Translations under genes and position numbers: made by a program
Assembly (NCBI GenBank): GCA_934667105.1
Contig: CAKULG010000018.1
Span: forward strand, 1-52,854
Reading direction: 5' to 3'
DNA: 52,854 nucleotides
Source of the DNA: an uncultured Clostridia bacterium
GTDB taxonomy: Bacteria > Bacillota > Clostridia > Christensenellales > Aristaeellaceae
Notes under the pieces: model-generated
Told to the model about the DNA's origin: nothing
Databases searched by the model: none
Seen by the model: the letters and a program-made list of their open reading frames with translations, nothing else
Part shown: in pieces, positions 1 through 6,833 of the stretch
Layout: each line of letters opens with the position of its first letter
Position numbering within the stretch: the first letter of the stretch is position 1

Positions 1-154
1 ATAGTACGCTTCCTGTGTTATTCTGTCCATGGAGAACTCCTCTGTGGTGGCTGGTTTGGTGACACTGCTATCTTACCGCATGAGTTCTCTTTTTGCTTTG
101 CTTTCGTGTTACCTATGTATTATAGCTCAACAGGTGGACGCGGCGCGTTTGGTG
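1..154. other. Left-edge non-coding stretch of foreign-looking composition
   Basis: Bases 1 to about 135 are clearly richer in A and T than the GC-rich DNA that follows, and I see no credible gene in them. A reading frame runs through from base 29 into the hexosaminidase, but it has no ribosome site and its extra residues look unlike a protein N-terminus. The composition break near base 135 fits the edge of a mobile or repeated element. I could not identify one. Confidence 0.35.
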
Positions 155-183
155 TTGCATCCTGGGCCGTTCTGTGCTAGAAT
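155..183 (+). promoter_or_regulatory. Candidate sigma-A promoter of the hexosaminidase gene
   Basis: A -35 box TTGCAT (155-160) and a -10 box TAGAAT (178-183) are separated by 17 bases. The start codon is 20 bases further on, with an AAGGAGGG ribosome site at 191-198. Confidence 0.55.
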
Positions 184-202
184 CGAAAAAAAGGAGGGCG
201 AC

Positions 203-1384
203 ATGGAACGAACGATGCAAATGAGAAAACGCGCCCTGGCGGCGCTGCTGGCGCTGGCTCTGCTCTCTGCGGCGACGGGCGCGGCGGCCGACGGCTGGAC
301 GGTGGACGACGGTCTGGAGGACGCCGCGCTTTCCCCCGATCCCCGCGCACAGGCGCGCATGCTGCTCCAGCGAATGGACCGGCGGGAGAAAATATATCAG
401 CTCTTTATCGTTACGCCGGAGGCCCTGACCGGCGAGGAGAGAACCAGCCAGCTTCAGGATTCTGCGGCTTTTTCCCGGTATCCCGTGGGCGGGGTGCTGT
501 TTTTCGGGCAGAATATTGTTTCTGAAAGCCAGTTTTCCGCCCTGATTCAGGCCCTGCGGGACAGCGCCGCCCAGGCGGGGGCGTACCCGCCTTTTTTGGC
601 GGTGGACGAGGAGGGCGGCAATGTTTCCCGGGTGGCCAACAAGCTGGGCTACCCCCTGCCTGCGTCGCCGGAGGCCCTGGGCGAAGCGGGGGTCGCGGCC
701 CAGGCTCAGGCCGTGGGCACGGAAATTGCCGCTTATCTGAAGGCGCTGGGGCTGAACCTGGATTTTGCGCCCGTAGCGGATGTGCTGGTGGAGAATGATT
801 CTGAAGTGAAGGGGCGCTCCTATGGCGCGGAGCCCCAGCGCGTGTCCGCGCTTTCCGCCGCCATGGCCCAGGGGCTGCGGGCAGGGGGCGTGATTCCCTG
901 CTATAAGCATTTTCCCGGCCACGGCGCGACGGCGCAAAGCGCCCACGCGGGCAAGGCGGCCAGCAGCCGCGCGCTTTCGCAAATGCTCGCCTGCGAATTG
1001 ATCCCCTTTCAGGCGGGAATCGACGCGGGCATTGAAATGATTATGATTTCCCATATGACCGCCCGGAGCCTGGATGCGTCCGCGCCCGCATCGCTTTCCC
1101 GCGCCGTGATTACAACGCTGCTGCGGGAGGAGATGGGCTATGACGGCGTGGTGATTACCGACGCGCTGCGCATGGAGGCGATAACGGAGCGCTGCGGGGC
1201 GGGGGAGGCCGCCGTGAGCGCGCTGCTGGCCGGGGCGGATATCCTGCTGCTGCCCGAGGATTTGGGCCTGGCGGCGCAGGGGATTGAAACCGCGCTGCTT
1301 TCCGGACGGCTGACGGAGGCGCGGCTGAATGAAAGCGTGGAGCGGATTCTGGCGCTGAAAATTCAGGCGGGAATGATTCAATAA
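203..1384 (+). CDS. nagZ: Glycoside hydrolase family 3 beta-N-acetylhexosaminidase (NagZ-like), secreted
   Basis: The product (393 aa) should remove terminal N-acetylglucosamine from peptidoglycan fragments or glycans. The GH3 N-terminal barrel fills almost the whole protein. It carries the NagZ signature KHFPGHG around residue 235 and VITDALRM around residue 320, whose Asp is the family's catalytic nucleophile. Residues 1-32 form a signal peptide (Met-Arg-Lys-Arg, a Leu/Ala core, cleavage near Ala-Ala-Ala-Asp) with no lipobox Cys. The Bacillus homologue is a lipoprotein, so this one may be released. I chose the ATG at 203 because AAGGAGGG lies 4-5 bases upstream; the frame is open further 5' but has no ribosome site. 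No C-terminal amidase or GH3 C-terminal domain is present. It is monocistronic, followed by the metK control region. Confidence 0.85.
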   Translation: MERTMQMRKRALAALLALALLSAATGAAADGWTVDDGLEDAALSPDPRAQARMLLQRMDRREKIYQLFIVTPEALTGEERTSQLQDSAAFSRYPVGGVLFFGQNIVSESQFSALIQALRDSAAQAGAYPPFLAVDEEGGNVSRVANKLGYPLPASPEALGEAGVAAQAQAVGTEIAAYLKALGLNLDFAPVADVLVENDSEVKGRSYGAEPQRVSALSAAMAQGLRAGGVIPCYKHFPGHGATAQSAHAGKAASSRALSQMLACELIPFQAGIDAGIEMIMISHMTARSLDASAPASLSRAVITTLLREEMGYDGVVITDALRMEAITERCGAGEAAVSALLAGADILLLPEDLGLAAQGIETALLSGRLTEARLNESVERILALKIQAGMIQ

Positions 1385-1444
1385 GCGTAAAGCGCGGGAA
1401 CGGACGGGAAAAGCGCACCCCCTCAATTTTTATTCCACGGGGGC

Positions 1445-1473
1445 TTGACGCGGCGGGCGCTTATGTGTATACT
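1445..1473 (+). promoter_or_regulatory. metK promoter
   Basis: TTGACG (1445-1450) and TATACT (1468-1473) are 17 bases apart. The predicted start of transcription lies just before the SAM-I aptamer. Confidence 0.75.
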
Positions 1474-1490
1474 ATGGAACGAACTGAATA

Positions 1491-1594
1491 CCTTATCCAG
1501 AGTGGCGGAGGGACTGGCCTGATGAAGCCCGGCAACCGGCGGCAACGCAAGGTGCTAATTCCAGCAGCGCGCGCGACGCGCTGGCAGATAAGGC
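1491..1594 (+). promoter_or_regulatory. SAM-I (S-box) riboswitch
   Basis: The conserved S-box parts appear in order. The P1 strand CTTATC is at 1492. It is followed by the AGAGnGGnGGAGGGACTGGCC-type core with GATGAAGCCCGGCAACC (about 1499-1536) and GGTGCTAATTCC (1551-1562). A variable P4 hairpin follows, and the closing P1 strand AGATAAG is at 1586-1592. The family binds S-adenosylmethionine and favours the downstream terminator when SAM is plentiful. Here it sits directly upstream of SAM synthetase, giving product feedback. Confidence 0.95.
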
Positions 1595-1613
1595 GTATGG
1601 AATGAACCGCAAG

Positions 1614-1648
1614 GCCGCTTGTCTGTAAAAAAGGCAGGCGGCTTTTTT
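1614..1648 (+). terminator. Riboswitch-controlled intrinsic terminator
   Basis: A 10-bp stem (1614-1623 with 1633-1642, two G-U pairs) is followed by six T at 1643-1648. It lies 21 bases after the SAM-I aptamer and is the expected expression platform. Confidence 0.85.
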
Positions 1649-1699
1649 CTATGAGCCGGAGGGTGTTCAGGAACGAAAGAGAAAAAAGGAGAAAAGAAA

Positions 1700-2875
1700 A
1701 TGCGTAAATTGTTCACTTCCGAATCTGTAACCGAAGGCCATCCTGATAAAATGTGCGATCAGATTTCCGATGCGATTCTGGACGCGCTGCTGGCCCAGGA
1801 TCCCTATTCCCGAGTGGCCTGCGAAACCTGCGCCACCACGGGGCTGGTGATGGTGATGGGCGAAATTACCACCAAGGGCTATGTGCCCGTGGCGGACGTG
1901 GTGCGCCAGGTGGTGAACGATATTGGTTACGACCGCGCCAAGAAGGGCTTTGACGGCGCGTCCTGCGCGGTGCTGACCGCCCTGCACGATCAATCGCCGG
2001 ATATTGCCCAGGGCGTGAACGACGCGCTGGAAACCCGCGGCGCGGGGGAAAAGGAAACCGGCGCGGGGGATCAGGGCATGATGTTCGGCTTCGCCTGCGA
2101 CGAAACGCCCGAAATGATGCCCATGCCCATCGCCCTGGCCCACCGGCTCACCCGGCGCATGGCCCGGGTTCGCAAGGACGGCACTTATCCCTGGATGCGT
2201 CCGGACGGCAAGGCCCAGGTGACGGTGGCCTACGAGGAGGATAAGCCCGTGGCCGTGGACGCGGTGGTTATTTCCACCCAGCACGATGAAAACGTTTCCC
2301 ATGCGGAAATTGAGCAGGCCATGATCGAGGGCGTGATTAAGCAGGTGATCCCGGCGGAGCTGCTGCACAAAGGCACGAAAATCTTCGTCAATCCAACGGG
2401 GCGCTTCGTGGTGGGCGGCCCGGCGGGGGACAGCGGACTGACGGGCCGGAAGATCATCGTGGATACCTACGGCGGCTATGCCCCCCACGGCGGCGGCGCG
2501 TTCTCGGGCAAGGATCCCACGAAGGTGGATCGTTCCGCCGCCTACGCCGCCCGCCACGCGGCGAAAAACGTGGTAGCCGCCGGGCTGGCGCATCAGTGCG
2601 AAATCGCCCTGGCCTACGCCATCGGCGTGGCCCAGCCCGTTTCTTTTCAGGTGAACACCCGGGGCACGGGCGTGATTTCCGATGTGGAAATCGCCAAGCT
2701 GGTGGAAAAGGTGTTCGATATGCGGCCCGACGCGATTATTGAACGCCTGGACCTGCGCCGCCCCATTTACCGCCAGACCGCCGCTTACGGCCATTTCGGC
2801 CGCACCGATCTGGATTTGCCCTGGGAGCGGCTGGATCAGGTGGAACGGCTGAAGAAAGAAGCGGGCCTGGCCTGA
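1700..2875 (+). CDS. metK: S-adenosylmethionine synthetase
   Basis: The enzyme (391 aa, the usual length) makes SAM from methionine and ATP in the cytoplasm. Visible signatures are TSESVTEGHPDKMCDQISDA at the N-terminus with the metal/ATP-binding His and Asp, the GAGDQGMMFG loop near residue 118, and the conserved GGxxxPHGGGAFSGKDPTKVDRS-like segment around residues 255-280. A ribosome site (AAAAAGGAG) precedes the ATG. The promoter, SAM-I riboswitch and attenuator upstream show repression by its own product. The methionine importer metNIQ lies 3 kb downstream on the other strand but has a different leader-type control. Confidence 0.98.
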   Translation: MRKLFTSESVTEGHPDKMCDQISDAILDALLAQDPYSRVACETCATTGLVMVMGEITTKGYVPVADVVRQVVNDIGYDRAKKGFDGASCAVLTALHDQSPDIAQGVNDALETRGAGEKETGAGDQGMMFGFACDETPEMMPMPIALAHRLTRRMARVRKDGTYPWMRPDGKAQVTVAYEEDKPVAVDAVVISTQHDENVSHAEIEQAMIEGVIKQVIPAELLHKGTKIFVNPTGRFVVGGPAGDSGLTGRKIIVDTYGGYAPHGGGAFSGKDPTKVDRSAAYAARHAAKNVVAAGLAHQCEIALAYAIGVAQPVSFQVNTRGTGVISDVEIAKLVEKVFDMRPDAIIERLDLRRPIYRQTAAYGHFGRTDLDLPWERLDQVERLKKEAGLA

Positions 2876-3117
2876 CAAAGCGTTCGTACATCACAAAAGA
2901 ATGTTATAAATTGCGGGGGAATCGCAGTCAGCGCGGTTCCCCCGCATCGTTTTCTGAAAAACGAAATGGTTCAGGCGTGTGGAATCAGCCTGCTTCTCTG
3001 CTGGGAAAGAAAGCGGCGGACACGGCTGGATAAAACGGGAAAAAGGCAAATTTATTTCTCTATTATAAAGAAAATTAAAAAAATATTAAGAAAATGCGTG
3101 AAATTGTTTCTAAAATG
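2876..3117. repeat. metK downstream region with recurrent GGGGGAA palindrome (copy A)
   Basis: The gap between metK and the next gene is 304 bases. It holds a 13-bp palindrome, GCGGGGGAATCGC (2913-2925) with GCGGTTCCCCCGC (2933-2945), followed by only a short T tract (near 2949-2952). It is one of a family of similar hairpins in this window and most likely ends metK transcription. The remainder (about 3040-3117) is A/T-rich promoter-type DNA. Confidence 0.7.
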
Positions 3118-3126
3118 TGTTATAAT
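3118..3126 (+). promoter_or_regulatory. Candidate extended -10 promoter
   Basis: TGtTATAAT is an extended -10 element with no good -35 box. It stands 53 bases before the methyltransferase start codon in an otherwise A/T-rich patch. Confidence 0.45.
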
Positions 3127-3179
3127 AACAAAGCCGAAAGGGAACGAACCTATTCTACGCCCGCGGCAGGAGGAACGAC

Positions 3180-3734
3180 ATGCTGACAAAGGCGCAGACA
3201 AGCCGGGAAATGGTTTTTCCGTTTTTCCCCCAAGGGGAGCGGCTGACCCCCTTCATGCGCGCGTGCGCCCTGTGGGCCACGCTGGAAGAGCATGATAAAA
3301 TTCTGGATATGGCCTGCGGAAGCGGCGCGCTGCTCAGCTTTCTGAATGATCGCTACCGCCTGACGCTGTGCGGCATGTGCGATTCGCCGGAGCAGGCCCG
3401 GGCCGTGCGCCAGCGGCTGGAGGATGCGGATGTGATTTCCGCCCGGCTGGAGGATATTCCCTGGCGGGGAGAGATTTTTCACGCGGTGCTGCTGCCCGTG
3501 CTTCTCCGGGGCGAGGAAATGCGCCAGGCGCTGAGCGAGGCCTATCGCGTGCTGCGGCCGGGCGGGCAAATTGTGCTGGCGGCGCGGCTGCTGCCCTTCC
3601 GGGGCGAGGGCGAACTGACCAGCCGCGAAACCATGCGCCTGATGCAGGAAATCGGCTTCCGGGAGGTTTCCTGCCGGGCCGCCGGGCTGGCAGGGGCCGT
3701 GATCGGTTGGAAACGCAAGGAAATGCAGGCGTAG
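3180..3734 (+). CDS. Class I SAM-dependent methyltransferase
   Basis: The 184-aa protein has a Rossmann methyltransferase fold. Motif I reads ILDMACGSGAL (about residues 41-51, SAM binding). The acidic end of strand 2 has become MCDSPEQ. The post-motif YRVLRPGGQIVL (about 121-132) is typical of the UbiE/Methyltransf_11 group. The substrate cannot be read from the sequence. The start is clear: GCAGGAGGAACGAC precedes the ATG. It lies between metK and the convergent methionine importer, so a SAM-related role fits, but location is the only hint. It is short for the family and ends just after the last strand. Confidence 0.8.
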   Translation: MLTKAQTSREMVFPFFPQGERLTPFMRACALWATLEEHDKILDMACGSGALLSFLNDRYRLTLCGMCDSPEQARAVRQRLEDADVISARLEDIPWRGEIFHAVLLPVLLRGEEMRQALSEAYRVLRPGGQIVLAARLLPFRGEGELTSRETMRLMQEIGFREVSCRAAGLAGAVIGWKRKEMQA

Positions 3735-3820
3735 GGAAGATGCCCCATAAGGCCGGGAAAGCTCTTTTAACACATGGAGACCACGCCGCCTGTTACTGCG
3801 GGCTTCGCCTGGAAAAATAT

Positions 3821-3868
3821 AAAAACAACGCGAGAAAAACGCAGAGTTACGTTTTTCTCGCGTTTCTT
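3821..3868. terminator. Bidirectional intrinsic terminator between convergent genes
   Basis: A perfect 15-bp stem (3827-3841 with 3850-3864, loop 3842-3849) has A-rich DNA on its left and TCTTTG on its right. It can therefore end both the methyltransferase (plus) and metQ (minus) transcripts. Confidence 0.85.
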
Positions 3869-3901
3869 TGTTAACTTGGAAGCGGCTTTCAAAGAGGAGC
3901 A

Positions 3902-3936
3902 GGGGAACCGTCCTTGGTTTCCCAAGAAGGTTCCCC
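3902..3936. repeat. Recurrent GGGGAACC palindrome (copy B)
   Basis: GGGGAACC (3902-3909) pairs with GGTTCCCC (3929-3936), with an inner CTTGG/CCAAG pair. It has the same core as the other palindromes of the window and lies just downstream of metQ, where it adds a second hairpin between convergent genes. Confidence 0.65.
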
Positions 3937-3960
3937 CGCAATATTTTAGCCTTTTTATTC

Positions 3961-4791
3961 TTATTCCGCTTCGGGCACTTCAAAGGTGGGGATCACGCCG
4001 CCGGAGAAGCTTTCGTTGTTCAGGATGTAATCCTTCACCTTCTGGGTGTACAGCACCTTCTTCAGGGCCAGCAGCCAATCGGCCTCCAGGTCGTCGGCGC
4101 GGCACACCACATAATTGGTGTACACCTGGCCGGTCACGCCCTCCGCCTCGGTAAAGAGCGCGTCGTCCTTCACGGTCATGCCCGCGTTGAGCACATAGTT
4201 GCCGTTGATGACCGCGAAAGCCACGTCGTCCAGCAGGGCGGGAATCATTTCGGCGTTGACCTCGTAGATTTCGATGCCGTTGGTTTCCACAATGTCTTCC
4301 TTGGTCAGGTTGGATTGATAGGTGGCGGTGTCGGGCAGCTTAATCAGGCCCGCGTCCTGCAGCAGCAGCAGCGCCCGGGTTTCGTTGGAGGGGTCGTTGG
4401 TGACGGCGATGCGGTCGCCGGCGGCGATATCCTTCAGATCCTTCTTGGTGCCGGGATAAATGCCGTAGGGCTCGCAATGCACGCCAAAGGCGGGCACCAG
4501 CTGCTCGTCCTCGGGCACGCTGGCGTTATAAGCATCCAGAAAGGGGATGTGCTGGAAGTAGTTGGCGTTGATCTCACCGGCGGCGGTGGCGGGATTGCCG
4601 ATGTTATAGTCGGTCAGTTCCAGAATCTCCAGGTCATAGCCCAGGGCGGCCAGATCGTCCTTCACCTGCTCCAGAATCATGGCGTGGGGAGAAGCGGTGG
4701 CGCCGACGACGATTTTTTCATTGGCCAGGGCGGCGACGGGCAGCAGCGCGGTGAGCGTGAGCGCAAGCAGCAGAGCGATGAACTTCTTCAT
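3961..4791 (-). CDS. metQ: Methionine ABC transporter substrate-binding protein (MetQ)
   Basis: This is the extracytoplasmic methionine receptor of the MetNIQ importer (NlpA family, 276 aa). Residues 1-23 are a signal peptide (MKKFIALLLAL..., cleavage near ALA-NEK). The NlpA fold follows (IVVGATASPHAMILEQVKDDLAA; TDYNIGNPATAAGEINANYFQH; IAVTNDPSNETRALLLLQDAG). The start at 4791 is supported by AAAGGAGAAAG just upstream; the in-frame codon at 4809 precedes that site and is less likely. An unusual point is the absence of any Cys in the signal region, so the lipobox that normally anchors MetQ in Gram-positives is missing. It follows metN and metI in one operon, 39 bases after metI. Confidence 0.93.
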   Translation of the reverse strand: MKKFIALLLALTLTALLPVAALANEKIVVGATASPHAMILEQVKDDLAALGYDLEILELTDYNIGNPATAAGEINANYFQHIPFLDAYNASVPEDEQLVPAFGVHCEPYGIYPGTKKDLKDIAAGDRIAVTNDPSNETRALLLLQDAGLIKLPDTATYQSNLTKEDIVETNGIEIYEVNAEMIPALLDDVAFAVINGNYVLNAGMTVKDDALFTEAEGVTGQVYTNYVVCRADDLEADWLLALKKVLYTQKVKDYILNNESFSGGVIPTFEVPEAE

Positions 4792-4830
4792 AAATCTTTC
4801 TCCTTTCAAAATGACGGGATGATTTATCCA

Positions 4831-5487
4831 TCAGCGGATGCGATGATCCAGCTTTCTGGTGAGTCGGGTGCCCGTGATGGTGATGATCTGAACCATCAGA
4901 ACCAGCACGGCGCTGGCGGTATACATGAAATCGTAGTATTTCTTGCCGCGGTTATAGCCCTTGGTGATGGCGTAAGCGCCGATGCCGCCGCCGCCCACGG
5001 CGGACACCATGGCGGTGTAGGCCAGAATGGTGGTGATGGAAACGGCCGCGCCGTTAATCAGGGAGGGGAGCGCTTCGGGCAGCATCACCTTCCAGATGAT
5101 CTGCCAATTGGAGGAGCCCATGGCCTGGGCCGCCTCCACCACCCCCGATTCCACCTCCAGCAGCGAGGATTCCACCATCCGGGCCACATAGGGCGCGGCG
5201 CTGATGACCAGCGGGAAAACCGAGGCCGCCGTGCCGATAGAGGTGCCCATGACGGCGCGGGTGACGGGAATCAGCATGGCGATGAGCAAAATGAAGGGGA
5301 TGGAGCGCAGGAAATTGATGATCGCTCCCAGCACCATGTTGAAGGTGGGCATGGGCTTGATGCTGCCCTTGCGGGTGATGACCAGCAGCACCCCCAACGG
5401 CAGCCCCAGCAGATAGGCGAAAACGGAGGCGAACAGCGTCATCATACAGGTTTCCTGGAAGCCAAGCCAGATCAGTTCCCAGTTCAC
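4831..5487 (-). CDS. metI: Methionine ABC transporter permease (MetI)
   Basis: This is the membrane channel subunit (218 aa, usual length), with five hydrophobic segments. The coupling loop that contacts MetN lies around residues 118-145 (VVEAAQAMGSSNWQIIWKVMLPEALP), with the EAA signature of ABC importers. It begins with GTG at 5487, overlapping the metN stop codon by 4 bases (GTGA), so translation is likely coupled. Methionine and possibly its analogues are the expected substrates. Confidence 0.94.
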   Translation of the reverse strand: MNWELIWLGFQETCMMTLFASVFAYLLGLPLGVLLVITRKGSIKPMPTFNMVLGAIINFLRSIPFILLIAMLIPVTRAVMGTSIGTAASVFPLVISAAPYVARMVESSLLEVESGVVEAAQAMGSSNWQIIWKVMLPEALPSLINGAAVSITTILAYTAMVSAVGGGGIGAYAITKGYNRGKKYYDFMYTASAVLVLMVQIITITGTRLTRKLDHRIR

Positions 5488-6509
5488 AGCGGATACACCT
5501 CCTTCACCGTCAGCCCCTCCCGGGTTAGGAATTCCATGATTTTCTGACGGGTTTCCGTATTTTCAGGCATCTCGATGAGCATTTGCCCGTAGGATTTTCC
5601 GCCGATGCGTTTAATATCCGCCGAGAGGATATTGACCTCCACCCCGCAATGCTTCACCAGGCCCGCGATGATGGGCTGGTTTTCCCGGCCGTCGTCAAAT
5701 ACGATACGCAGCGCGGGCTTTTCAGGGCTGGCCTGCTCCTCCTGCTGGGAGGGGACGATGCCGAACAGGCGGCGGCCGGCGGCGGAGCGGGTGTGGACGA
5801 ACACATCGTCCACCGTGCCTTCCTCGGCGATGCGCCCGCCATCCAGAATGGCCACCCGGGTGCAGATTTGGCGGATGACGGCCATTTCGTGGGTAATCAA
5901 CACGATGGTGATACCCAGGCGCTTGTTGATATCCTGCAAAAGCGAAAGGATGGATTGGGTGGTCATGGGATCCAGCGCGCTGGTGGCCTCGTCGCACAGC
6001 AGCACCTCGGGATTGCTCGCCAGCGCCCGGGCGATGGCCACCCGCTGCCGCTGGCCGCCGGAGAGCTGGATGGGGTAAGCGTCCGCCTTGCCCTCCAATT
6101 CCACGATCTTGAGCAGTTCCTTCACCCGCTCGTTGGCCTTCGCCTTGGGCACCCCGGCGATTTCCAGGGGATAGCGCACGTTGCGCGCCACCGTTTTCTG
6201 CATCAGCAGATTAAACTGTTGGAAAATCATGCTCACCTTCCGGCGCATCTGCATCAGCTGCTTGCCGTTCATGGCCAGGATGTCCTGGCCGTCCAGGAGA
6301 ATCTGGCCCTCGGTGGGGGTATCCAGCCGGTTCATGCAGCGGATCAGCGTGGATTTTCCCGCGCCGGACATGCCGATGATGCCGTAAATCTGGCCGCGGT
6401 CGATGGAGAGGTTGATTTTATCCAGCGCTACCACCTCGCCGCCGGGCACAGGATAAACCTTGCGCAGATCGCGCACTTCAATGAGGGAGGAGGAAGAAGT
6501 CAAATGCAT
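5484..6509 (-). CDS. metN: Methionine ABC transporter ATP-binding protein (MetN)
   Basis: This is the ATPase subunit (341 aa). Walker A is GMSGAGKST, the Q-loop region MIFQQFNLL, the ABC signature LSGGQRQRVAIARA, and Walker B LLCDEATSALD. The last 90 residues form the NIL domain, which in E. coli MetN binds methionine and inhibits transport, so the system is probably self-limiting. I chose the ATG at 6509 because AAGGAAAGG lies just before it. It is the first gene of metNIQ; the terminator and Cys/Met leader peptide upstream suggest attenuation control. Confidence 0.95.
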   Translation of the reverse strand: MHLTSSSSLIEVRDLRKVYPVPGGEVVALDKINLSIDRGQIYGIIGMSGAGKSTLIRCMNRLDTPTEGQILLDGQDILAMNGKQLMQMRRKVSMIFQQFNLLMQKTVARNVRYPLEIAGVPKAKANERVKELLKIVELEGKADAYPIQLSGGQRQRVAIARALASNPEVLLCDEATSALDPMTTQSILSLLQDINKRLGITIVLITHEMAVIRQICTRVAILDGGRIAEEGTVDDVFVHTRSAAGRRLFGIVPSQQEEQASPEKPALRIVFDDGRENQPIIAGLVKHCGVEVNILSADIKRIGGKSYGQMLIEMPENTETRQKIMEFLTREGLTVKEVYPL

Positions 6510-6560
6510 GCATTCCTTTCCTTGGTTTTCGTTTCCGAAAGGCACGTCTGCCTCGCATAG

Positions 6561-6595
6561 AAAAAGCCCGCCTCGCGCATTTGCGAAGCGGGCTT
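6561..6595 (-). terminator. Leader terminator (attenuator) before metNIQ
   Basis: Read on the minus strand, a 13-bp stem (6583-6595 with 6564-6576, one G-U pair, 6-base loop) is followed by TTT and further T (6561-6565). It lies between the leader peptide and metN, 50 bases before the metN start codon. A terminator at the 5' end of an operon implies regulated read-through. Confidence 0.85.
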
Positions 6596-6619
6596 AACGA
6601 ACGGAAACGAATGTCAAGC
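6592..6619 (-). promoter_or_regulatory. Candidate antiterminator hairpin
   Basis: GCTTGAC (minus strand, 6613-6619) can pair with GTTAAGC (6592-6598) over 7 bp including one G-T(U). The second arm overlaps the first four bases of the terminator stem, so the two structures exclude each other at that point. The first arm contains the leader peptide's TGA stop, so a ribosome that finishes the peptide would cover it. It is inferred from pairing only, and it blocks only 4 of 13 terminator pairs. Confidence 0.45.
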
Positions 6620-6685
6620 GGCGCAGCACAAACAGCACGAGAGGAAGCTCGCGCACATGGACATTCGCATGGTGAAATGGAACAT
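6614..6685 (-). CDS. Met/Cys-rich leader peptide of metNIQ
   Basis: This 23-codon reading frame has a strong ribosome site (AAGGAGGG, 7 bases before ATG) and ends 18 bases before the attenuator stem. It carries Met at positions 1, 6, 8 and 10 and Cys at 11, 17, 18, 20 and 21, so 9 of 23 residues are sulfur amino acids. Such enrichment in front of a terminator and a methionine transporter is the hallmark of a ribosome-mediated attenuation peptide. A 7-bp hairpin (arms 6648-6654 and 6635-6641) lies within its codons and could act as a pause or protector structure. No function of the peptide itself is implied. Confidence 0.75.
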   Translation of the reverse strand: MFHFTMRMSMCASFLSCCLCCAA

Positions 6686-6744
6686 GGCTAAGCCCTCCTT
6701 CTCTCGGTTGCGGCCCGAAAGCCGCGCGCCTCTTGATGGCACAT

Positions 6745-6773
6745 ATTATAGCCAATCGCCCCCCGCATGTCAA
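6745..6773 (-). promoter_or_regulatory. Consensus promoter of the metNIQ leader transcript
   Basis: On the minus strand, TTGACA (6768-6773) and TATAAT (6745-6750) are both perfect, with a 17-base spacer. Such a strong promoter makes sense if control is exerted later, at the leader terminator. Confidence 0.9.
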
Positions 6774-6804
6774 CCCCTCATTTTGTTTTTTGGCTGTATG
6801 TTCG

Positions 6805-6830
6805 AAAAAACATCGCTTCGCCTGAAAGCG
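6805..6830 (-). terminator. Possible weak terminator of the flavodiiron gene
   Basis: CGCTT/AAGCG (6826-6830 and 6814-6818) forms a 5-bp stem, followed after three bases by TTTTTT on the minus strand. It is weak but well placed, 4 bases after the stop codon. Confidence 0.35.
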
Positions 6831-6833
6831 GGC

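Noticed and set aside
29..202. N-terminal extension of the hexosaminidase from base 29
   Set aside because: The frame is open but crosses the promoter at 155-183 and lacks a ribosome site, whereas ATG 203 has a strong one followed by a normal signal peptide.
3868..5547. 559-codon open frame opposite metQ and metI
   Set aside because: It is antisense to well-supported genes, has His/Gly/Gln-rich low-complexity content typical of complementary GC-rich coding DNA, and has no ribosome site.
6510..6833. SAM riboswitch or T-box upstream of metNIQ
   Set aside because: The conserved S-box core seen at 1491-1594 is absent and no T-box sequence is found; the region holds a leader peptide and terminator instead.
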